A stretch of DNA of 64,000 bases from Capsicum annuum. Its lineage: Eukaryota > Streptophyta > Magnoliopsida > Solanales > Solanaceae. Below are positions 56,163 to 64,000 of the stretch, one piece after another. The position numbers and the translations under genes are program-made. The notes beneath the pieces are model-generated. The model searched no databases and had not been told where the DNA came from. It saw only the letters and a program-made list of their open reading frames with translations. Numbering within the stretch: the stretch's first letter is position 1; each line of letters starts with the position of its first letter. Location: NCBI RefSeq assembly GCF_002878395.1, contig NC_061115.1, forward strand, positions 209,702,380 to 209,766,379, in the 5' to 3' direction.

Positions 56163-59100
56163 ATAATCTATAATCTATAATATATAAAAAGAGTGTGAAG
56201 GGCCTTAGAAATATTTTTTGTACTTTTTGTCCTTCATTAAAAGTCTTTTCTTTAGATAAAATTATCTTTTCACTATTTTTTTCTAATAACTAAGAGGTAA
56301 AAGTTAATTAAATATATTTATAATAAAAGTTTTTTTATTAGAAGTCGTCAGAATTAATGACAACTAATACTTTTTTTCATTAGTTTAAGAATTCTAAATC
56401 AACTAAATTTAATTTTAAGAAGATTTGAAAATCTAAAAATAAATATAAACTATTAAAATAAGAAAAATTGAGGAAGTATCAAAATTTTAAAAGCTTTAAG
56501 TACATAATTTCTTTTCTATAGAGAAGCTAGTTTCGACATGGGTGGCTAATGACATAACAAATTTATCTAAGGGTAATTTGGTCATTCATTTCAAAAGTTT
56601 TTAACCACTTGCTGATATTTATTATCTAAGGATAATTTGGTCATTCACTTCAAAAGTTGATAATCACTTGCTGATATTTATTACTATTACAACATTATAC
56701 GTGTACTCATCACAAATTTGCTACCAAACACGTGGAACTTTCTTAACATTGATAAATTTTCTACCAAATATGTGTAGCCATTTTTCCAACTTTTTGCAGC
56801 TCCTCAATATTAATTAACATTTCTCTGTAAAAAAAAAAAAAAAAGAAATCTCAAGTCTTTCGTCTCTGTCATGTTTAATCCAAACAAACACGTAGTATTT
56901 TCCAAATGACTTCTTAATTTTTCTCCTTCTGTGGTTTTTTATTGTGTGTAATATAGATTTTGTTCTTTCGTGCATACAGACTACTCTGTGTTATGTAATT
57001 GTAAGATACGTTTTTGGTTAGTAGCTTTCATATGAAATTTAATTTTATATATAAATTAAATTGCTTATTTGGGGTTTTATTTGATATTTTTTTTAAGAAG
57101 AAAATCCAATTTGGTTAGATTACCCACTTGGGATTTCTGTTCACTGTTGATTTTAATGGAAGAAGAAGATCCAATTTAATATCTAGAGTAAGCTGCTTGT
57201 TTGAGGTTTTGCTTAGGATTTTCTGATTCTAATTAAAGAAGAAGCGTTAATTTAGTTAGATTGCTTACTTGAGATTTCTATTCGCTTTTGATTTTAATGG
57301 ACGAAGAAAAAGACCCACTGGGTTTTCCAATTTCTACATAGATTAATCAATGTTTTTTCCTTATTGATGAGTTCTCTATAAAAATATTGCTTTGTTGTTT
57401 GTTCATATTTGTAGTTATAGAGATGTCAAAATAGCAGTGACAGAAATTAGGAAAAAGCATGAGCACACACCAGGCTTCCAAAATCACTTGGTAAGAATAC
57501 AAAGAATAGATTTTAAAAAATCCTCTTTTTTAGTTACTTGTATTTCTCATGAATGTATTGTGTATACAAAGATCATAACCAATTGGCTTAATATGATGAA
57601 GATAGATGAAAACTAACAGACTTGGTTATTGATTTTCCTGGTGGACATAATTCTACCAACTGGCATATTAGATGATTGTTTTACTTGTTCTGTTCTTACA
57701 TTAGTTTTGAAGTATGAAAACTTGATTATGTTTACCTAAATTGTGCCGTCTTTTGATAAGGTTGTTAGGAATATCCTCGATTAATTCACCAATCTAGGTG
57801 ACCTTATTTGAGTGGAACCGTATAAGGTTACAATGGACAAGGAGATGGGTACAGCGACTTGGTTGCATCTCCCACATGAGGCAATTTGAAGGTTAGTGGG
57901 CTGGAAATTTCCTCTCCCTAAATAGATGATGCCTGTTGTGGATTTAAGGTTATTTCGTTGGAAGTATTTCTATAAAGTCCATCCTAATGGCACATTGGCG
58001 GACCTTAATTGATACTACGTGAAATCTAAATACTTGGAGTTCTGGATTTATAGTTAGGGCTATGAGAAGCTGCTATGGACGAACTTGACTGTATATTTTC
58101 ATGTGTATTCAGTATTGTACTGCATGATGCTCAAAATCATTTATACTAATGAAATGAAATGGTAAAGTATGGTCATTCCCTGTATGACGCTAATGTTGTA
58201 AAACATAAGGGTAAAGTCTATGTGTTAGTATTTCTTTTGCATAAAAATAATAAGTTTTACTTACACGGTGGGATGTGATAATGCCTAGATATAGAAGTAT
58301 GTTTAACCCCTTTTGTTTCACTGTTTTGGCGAGGGATTAGCGGTAATTTAAACATCTTAGAGTTTCCTTTTATGTCTATTAGTCAGTAGCTTGATATATT
58401 TTGATCCCTTGGTCAGTTGTTGTTGAACTCAGAAGTTCCCAGAGATGAAAGTAATTGGTGAGATTTGACAGGTGTATTGCTTCGGTATAACAAGTCTGAT
58501 ACTGGAGACTATTAGAGGTTGGGTTGTCCTAATCAACATTCTTGTTGATCTTTACTAATTGTCATGACTCAGTAAATCAATCTCTATTTTTCTTGAGATT
58601 GGAGGAGGTAGAAAACCTAAAGGCAGGCAAGACCAATTACCAAAGGATCAGACTTCAACACGTTGACAGTGAAAGTTATCTTTACATTCATGACAGAAAA
58701 TACAGTCGAATTGCTGAAAGTCAGTAAGAGGTGAGCTCAAGATCTTAGTGGCATTAAAAGTTGTCATTTCAATTATATACCTAGCCTTATGCTACATTTT
58801 TTAGCCAACAATTTTCATTTGTATATTCCTGCAGGTGTGTGGTGTAAGAAAGAAGCATGGTGATAATGTTTCGTTGGCAGCTCTCTTTGATTTTTCTGTT
58901 GATTAATTTCAGGTTTGCTCATATGTTTTATTTTTTTTCCTCCTTTTAGTAACTCCTTTGAATTTCTCATAACATTGTACCAACTGCAACATAAAATATA
59001 CAGCTAAAGTGATAGGAGCAAAAATACAATAATTATTTGCTGGTTCATTTTATAGAGCCACGTGTAGATATATCGAAATATGTCTCTTTTCAACATTTAT

Positions 59101-61045
59101 TCCATTTGAAATGTATCTTCTCCAGATGAAAGCTTTGTTGGAGCTTTAAATTTTTGAAATTTTAGCATAAATTTAGAACAATCTACTTTACTCATTGGAT
59201 CTTATACTGCTTTCAAGAAAAAATCAAGATAGGTATGTTTCTCTTAAAGTTTTACTTGAGTTTTCTCCCCGTTCTCTTGCCTTTTATTCTCCTTTTCAAG
59301 TTCTCTTTGAAAATTTTCTTTTTTTTATTATGTGCTTTCAAAAGACAATTCTTTTTATTTACATATTAGTTCGAATTTGAGATCATTCTTTCCCTCACTT
59401 TTAATTTATTGTCTCTCTTAGAAAATGAGTTTGATAAAGAAATTTATGATAATTTTATTCAAAAATGAACTAAAACTGACGAGATTATTGTGTGAGGTTT
59501 GAGATTGTGGACAACTATTTTTTTGGATGTTTATGATTTGGTAGTGATTTTCTTCTGATGAAATGAGAAAAGGAACAAAGAAGATTCAAAAGATACAAAA
59601 TTTTGGTTTATGAAAACATCAATATACATATGAAAAGGAAGTTTGATTTTTTACTTTTTTTGAGATTTGATGATCAATTTGGGAATTAAGGTTGAGTACT
59701 CGTGGTATAGTTTGTTTGTAGAGAAAGATTTTTGGTTGAAGTGCCTGCAGAGAGATTGCGGCCATAGTTTAGCCATTTGATTATTCAAATTTGCATAAGA
59801 TGAAGTTTCGAAATGCCCACAGAAAACAGATAAAATTTTAAGATTAATTTAATGTTTTATATTTTTGAATTAAAATGTATAAATATCATAGTTGCACCAC
59901 TGGTTTGCATATTGTTGCATCAAATAGTGCGGATAGTGGTGAAAAATTCTCTTTTATATCTACAAAAAAATAGGAGGAGACTTTCATTTTTGCCCACTTT
60001 CAATGTGCAATGCATTGGACATCTTTTATTTGCTACTAAAAGCATTATTCCATTATGGTGAATGTTGTAATAAATTATCTATAGATCTTGTAATTGTAAC
60101 TTTTTGCTTGTCACTTTTCCGACATTTTCTACAGAATTGAGTATCCAACGAGAATCTCATCAACTCTTGTATAATTGGTCATGCTTGCAACAAATATCTT
60201 TGAATATGTACAGTTATAATTTGATGCTCGATTGTATTTTTGAAAGCTAAATGTGATAAATTGTTGTTAGTTTCATTTACAATCAGATTTTCTGATCTTG
60301 CTTTAATCTATTTAATTTTATGTGTTCCTTTTAGCCATTCATATCAAAACAAAGTGAGAGTTTGAACAAGATGAAGGGGACATGGCAGTGAAGAAAATCT
60401 CAGGAGAATCTAGAACTAAGAAACAGGAACCTGAAATTGCTCTTGTTGGTGTAGTATGCATTGTGATAAACTGCTTTGTCTCTGAAAGATTATGTTTTGG
60501 GGCATAAAGTCGGGACATCTCGACTTCTTACACCTTTAGTTCGAAGCTTTCTTTGTTGTGAACATTGAACACGAGTATTTGTATGTCGTGTTAAGAGTTT
60601 AGTGAATTTTAAAATACTGAAAATATTCTTTATGTTGGGCGCGTATTGACACGGCCTTCCACTTCTAGTAACAATATAATCAATGATTTTATAAAGATTT
60701 AACTTTAAAAATAATGAAAGATTTTAAATATAAGAAAAATAATCGTGTCATAAATATGGTTCAAATTAATGCGTCTATCTTAACCTCCGACAGCAATGAA
60801 AAGAGGTACTACATGATAAATGTAAAAGTGATGATCCATCAACGACTTGAAACTTCTGATAGTAAAACAAATATGTGCTTACATTAAAATATATATTTTT
60901 ATTTACATTATTATATTAACATGTGAAAAATTTTTAAAAAGTGATTTAAACCTTTACACTTCATTAAAAATCTTCGCAATAAATAAAATCATTTAATTTT
61001 AAATAATCAAACATTACACGTGAGAGACACATGTGTTTAAACTAG
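56160..61045 (+). mobile_element. Helitron-like element carrying host gene fragments
   Basis: The 5' end 'TCTATAATCTATAATATATA' is followed by 'agagtgtgaagggccttaga'. The 3' end has stem ACACGTG / CACATGT (61016-61034, one mismatch, loop AGAGA), then TTTAAACTAG|T with CTAG at 61042-61045. Insertion between A and T and the hairpin before CTRR are Helitron hallmarks. The exact 5' base is uncertain because TCTA repeats (56160, 56167 or 56174). No Rep/helicase was seen, so it is non-autonomous. The interior holds an SDF2-like fragment and other exon-like pieces (57130-57330, 57420-57615, 60360-60460). Confidence 0.65.
58626..58906 (+). pseudogene. SDF2: Captured SDF2-like (MIR domain) gene fragment, two exons
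   Basis: Exon 1 (58626-58730) reads 'GKTNYQRIRLQHVDSESYLY' then 'IHDRKYSRIAESQ', a stop codon where plant SDF2 has Gln, and Glu. A GT-AG intron follows (58731-58834, GTGAGC...TGCAG). Exon 2 (58835-58906) reads 'VCGVRKKHGDNVSLAALFDF'. The string RLQHVD..YL..HD.KY.RIA..Q.EVCG.R.K..DN..LAA is the C-terminal MIR motif of stromal-cell-derived-factor-2-like ER quality-control proteins. Only the C-terminal part is present, without signal peptide. The stop and substitutions make it a pseudogene. Retention of the intron means DNA-level capture, as Helitrons do, and not retroposition. Confidence 0.75.
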
Positions 61046-62099
61046 TTATATTAAAAGTGTGAAGGGTCTTAGAAATATTGTTTGAACTTTTTGCCTTTAT
61101 TAAAAATCTTGCTTTAAAAAAAAATTGTCTTTTCACTATTTTTCTAAATTTAAGAGTTGGAAAATAATTAAATATTTATAGTAAAATATTTTCTTTTTAG
61201 AAGTCATTAGAATTGATGACAACTAATACTTTTTTTATTAGTTTAAGAATTCAAAATTAAAATCCAAAAAATTAAGAACTATTAAGATATATAGTAAACT
61301 TTAAAAGTTTAAGAACTCCTAAAATATGTAGTAACCTTATAAAAATTAACAAAAATGTATGAAAAAGAAGAAATTAAATGTCTATAGACGTGCAAATTTT
61401 CTGTGGGTAGGAGTATACTATTTTAACAAAACATAACCATTTAAATTAATTTAGGACATTTTCAATTAAAATATTAAATTAACGGTACTTGACAATTAAT
61501 GTTGGTAGGTTTTCGTTTCATTTTATATGCGAAAAAGGCGTCTTCAAAAATATAATAATAATTAAAGAGTCCAAAAAAAAAAAAAAAATACTACAAACGT
61601 TCTCACAAATGAATGCATGGTGTCTCTCACACCAAGTTTGTTCACTTCAAACAAAATGGTTTGCTTGATTGTTGTTTTATAACCAATAATTGTTCGAAAA
61701 GATTGTTTGATATTTTATCTTTTGTTATGTATTTTATGAACATGTTTTAGGTATTTGAGGCATTGAAGGTGAGCTTCATTGAAAAGGATGAGATAGTGGT
61801 GATGAATTATGTTTGGAGAAAGTTTGTCTTTGATCTTGGAGCTTTGAGTATGAACTTTGAAGGGACCCTCAAAGACTAGTAAAGTAGGATAATGTTATGA
61901 CCATCTCAAAAGGAGAAGAAAAAAAGAGATTCTTTTGTAAACGGACAATAAAAGAGAGATTATACGTGCTAGGAGAACTTATTGATAATTTAAAGCCTGT
62001 AGAAATTAGAAAATAAAAAGCATGATAATTTAAAATATTGAAGCTAATCTTATTTTATCATGAATATAATCCTGGTTTGCCACCACCAGAACTTGGCAG

Positions 62100-62531
62100 C
62101 CGCAGCCAAGTGAATCGGAATCTAATTTCTCAAGCGAATCAGATTTCGAGGCTTTAGCTGAGGATGGAATCTACATGGATGATTCTGATTTCTCGAGCGA
62201 ATCGAATTCAGATCCGGATTTGGTTTTGAATTTGGATACAAAGCAAAAGGTTAATGAGGAGGAGGATGATCAATCGAGCAACTATGAAATTTTGGATCCT
62301 TTACCAACGCATGATCACACAAGTTGTTGCAAGTGTGATGTACGCATGATCACACAATTTGTTGCAAGTGTGATGTGGAAGATTCAGTATAATCACACAA
62401 GTTGTTGCAAGAGTGGCGTGGAAGATTCAGATGATAAATTTGGGATTGAAAAAGATTGTTGGAAAAAGTATTTCCAACAGCTCCGCCAAAGTCAAGTATA
62501 TGTTTGTCATATTACCTTTAATAATGTGTAA
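62100..62531 (+). CDS. Acidic Ser-rich frame, hypothetical, probably captured exon
   Basis: An open frame from about 62120 through 62531 (first Met of the longest run at 62175) reads ESNFSSESDFEALAEDG, MDDSDFSSESNSDPD and 'KVNEEEDDQSSNYEI'. It has internal direct repeats of 'atgatcacacaagttgttgcaag' at 62311, 62346 and 62389. Low-complexity, acidic and probably disordered. 'SSES' repeats suggest a fragment of a larger protein. Family not recognised. It ends in UAA at 62529; no promoter is evident. Confidence 0.35.
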   Translation, partial: PQPSESESNFSSESDFEALAEDGIYMDDSDFSSESNSDPDLVLNLDTKQKVNEEEDDQSSNYEILDPLPTHDHTSCCKCDVRMITQFVASVMWKIQYNHTSCCKSGVEDSDDKFGIEKDCWKKYFQQLRQSQVYVCHITFNNV

Positions 62532-63038
62532 CAACCTTCCTACCTTCACGAGGTAGTGATAAGGTTTAGGCACACTTTAACTTTTTCAGTGAAATTTTAT
62601 CGAGTATATTATTGTTGTTGTTTTGTGTTTATCCATATTATGTATCAATAACTTGTTCGCGTTGCGTTCTCCTTTAGTTTCCTCATCAAGACTTGGCACA
62701 TCAATACGATTTATAGCTCTGGAAAGACTTGGGAGGTTATAGCATGTATTGATTAATGAAACTCGTGACAAATATTTTTCTTGGTTTTGTTTGTTGCTGC
62801 TATTGGGTTGATTGTTTAGCTGAGAGTCTTTACGGAACAAACTCTTTACACCCCACTCCACCGAAATGCGTAAATTTTAAAACTTTTTCTTAAATACGTT
62901 TAGGGATTTGACATTAAAGATACTTGGTTACTTGCTTGAGATAACTTCTGCATTTTTTCAAAACTTACTTCTCACCAAAACATATCGATTGCAATAGATA
63001 ATGTTTGTCTCTAATTGATTGACTTTTACTTTGATAGA

Positions 63039-63180
63039 GATTTGACATTAAAGATTATCCTGGACTTGTGCACTTTCATGGATTATTGTATTTCCCAGGC
63101 CAACTACTTGGAATTTCCTACACTAATGTTGGAAAGATGAAGAATTATGTTGCACAGGCACGTAAGCTTTATAATGAGAA
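63039..63180 (+). pseudogene. Exon-like fragment, unassigned
   Basis: Reads 'RFDIKDYPGLVHFHGLLYFP' and 'YTNVGKMKNYVAQARKLYNE' in one frame and resembles a real exon. A partial copy of its start ('gatttgacattaaagat') lies at 62902. There is a weak resemblance to the C-terminal part of Mon1/HPS1-type longin proteins ('DYPGLVHF'), which I hold only as a guess. Confidence 0.3.
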
Positions 63181-63506
63181 ATTTGTATGCTCTTGTCACA
63201 CTTTTCATTGTCTTTCTACTTGTTCTTTTTCCTTGTTTTCTCTAGAAAGCTGACAAAGCTCTCGTGTATTCATTTTAAGACACTAAATATGTGGCCAGTG
63301 AGATTCTCAAGGTTAATGGAGATGACTATGGCATATACTTAATTTTGTATTATCTTTACAGTTACCAATGGCAAGAAGGAATATTTTCAAGCTAAGATGG
63401 TGTGATGTGTTGGTGTATCTTTGCGTTTCTCAATCATTAGGCCAAGGGTAATGAACTCTACTATACATACCTCTTTTTTTCTCTTCAAGTTTTTTCAACT
63501 ATCACA

Positions 63507-63872
63507 CAGGGACAGCTCAAGCATATTGGTGGCCTAAGGCAAAAATCAAACGGAGTCCTTAAATTTTTTTTAAAAAAAATAATTTTTTTTTACTAACTCT
63601 ATTTTCAAATCTATATAATCGACTTTTTCTAATTATTCTTTTTTAAGTAATAATATAATTAATGCATTTAATCTCTCTTGAGACATAATACTCTAGATAT
63701 ATGAACTTCTAATAATTCTTTTCTTTTATATAACAAATTTAATTTTTCTATAAATAATATTTAATTTTTTTAAAAAATATATATATAATATATTATCGTA
63801 AAAAATGAGGTCCCTCAAATTTGGGGACCTAAGACGGCCGTCTATTTTTTTTGGAAGGTAGAGTCACCCCTA
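63507..63872. mobile_element. hAT-type MITE, 366 bp, 8-bp target duplication
   Basis: CTATCACA flanks both sides (63499-63506 and 63873-63880). Termini CAGGGACAGCTC and GAGTCACCCCTA are imperfect inverted repeats of the TAGGGGTGnCTC type. The interior is AT-rich, with 'cctaaggc' and 'cctaagacggccgtct' near the ends. No coding capacity. Confidence 0.8.
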
Positions 63873-63960
63873 CTATCACATTATGAATGGTCATTTTTGC
63901 TTTGAAGTTTGAATAGAAGAATTTTGTTGTTTTTATTAATTTAATGATATTCATATGTTA

Positions 63961-63964
63961 TCTA

Positions 63965-64000
<36 letters not shown>
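63961..64000. repeat. (TA)n microsatellite at the window end
   Basis: TA-rich run continuing past the right edge. Since a TA run also precedes the Helitron start at 56160, another such terminus could follow outside the window. Confidence 0.8.

Larger units (their letters stand above)
61046..63506 (+). mobile_element. Second Helitron-like 5' end and cargo (3' end not seen)
   Basis: Immediately after the CTAG of the first element, 'ttatattaaaagtgtgaagg' followed by 'gtcttagaaatattg' repeats the 5' terminal sequence found at 56175. The following ~130 bp also parallels 56190-56410. Two related Helitrons thus lie head to tail. Cargo includes exon-like stretches at 61750-61880, 62090-62531 and 63039-63180. 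Confidence 0.5.

Noticed and set aside
59195..60061. Short plus-strand frames at 59195 and 59852
   Set aside because: AT/T-rich chance frames in Helitron interior, with no domain or splice support.

Overview
This is a plant nuclear window with no clearly intact conventional gene. It is AT-rich and packed with transposable elements in several layers of nesting. The element types (Tekay/Del-like chromovirus Ty3 elements with tRNA-Met primer sites, a caulimovirid endogenous pararetrovirus, MuDR-type MULEs, an RTE-type LINE, Helitrons, hAT and Tourist-like MITEs) fit a eudicot. The overall style suggests Solanaceae, perhaps Capsicum. That assignment is inference; no marker gene is present.

Layout: (1) 1-5360: an LTR end, then a decayed MULE transposase (minus strand, 2357-4519). 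On both sides of it lie arrays of a degenerate palindrome (core ATCTGTTGCAACAGAT) phased every ~21 bp. A small two-exon-like gene (1439-1755) sits between them. (2) 5936-13531: Helitron-type terminal modules, a ~4.7 kb decayed endogenous pararetrovirus (protease-RT-RNase H, a further ORF, a duplicated 64-bp promoter repeat, TATA box and poly(A) signal) flanked by direct repeats of ~140 bp, and a Helitron-like 3' terminus. (3) 14283-20560: a hAT-like MITE, a Tourist-like MITE with TAA duplication, a 2.29 kb solo LTR with ATATC target duplication, and the start of a long-period repeat array. (4) 20561-40712: a Tekay-like element on the minus strand (target duplication GGAAA), whose 3' LTR is split by a second, plus-strand Tekay-like element at 21674-32077 (target duplication ACTAC). 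Both polyproteins are broken, and both integrases have lost the second catalytic aspartate. (5) 40713-44280: the repeat array resumes, with a ~0.85 kb insertion. (6) 45190-46778: RTE LINE endonuclease remnant; 47221-48913: a large inverted duplication of an unrecognised coding segment; 48932-52928: a ~4 kb putative solo LTR on the minus strand. (7) 54150-56160: more array, a LINE reverse transcriptase scrap, then tandem Helitron-type modules. (8) 56160-61045: a Helitron carrying a two-exon fragment of an SDF2-like (MIR-domain) gene, followed head-to-tail by a second Helitron-like 5' end carrying exon-like pieces; 63507-63872: a hAT MITE with an 8-bp target duplication.

The insertion history can be read directly. 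The repeat array is oldest, the outer Tekay element entered it, and the inner one entered the outer LTR. By eye the outer LTR pair differs at about 10 of the first 130 positions and the inner pair at about 9 of the first 135, which is compatible with that order but does not by itself prove it. The most unusual signals are the 21-bp helically phased palindrome arrays around the MULE, the CpG-rich near-palindromic minisatellites in three different LTR families, the hairpin-forming inverted duplication, and the Helitron gene capture.
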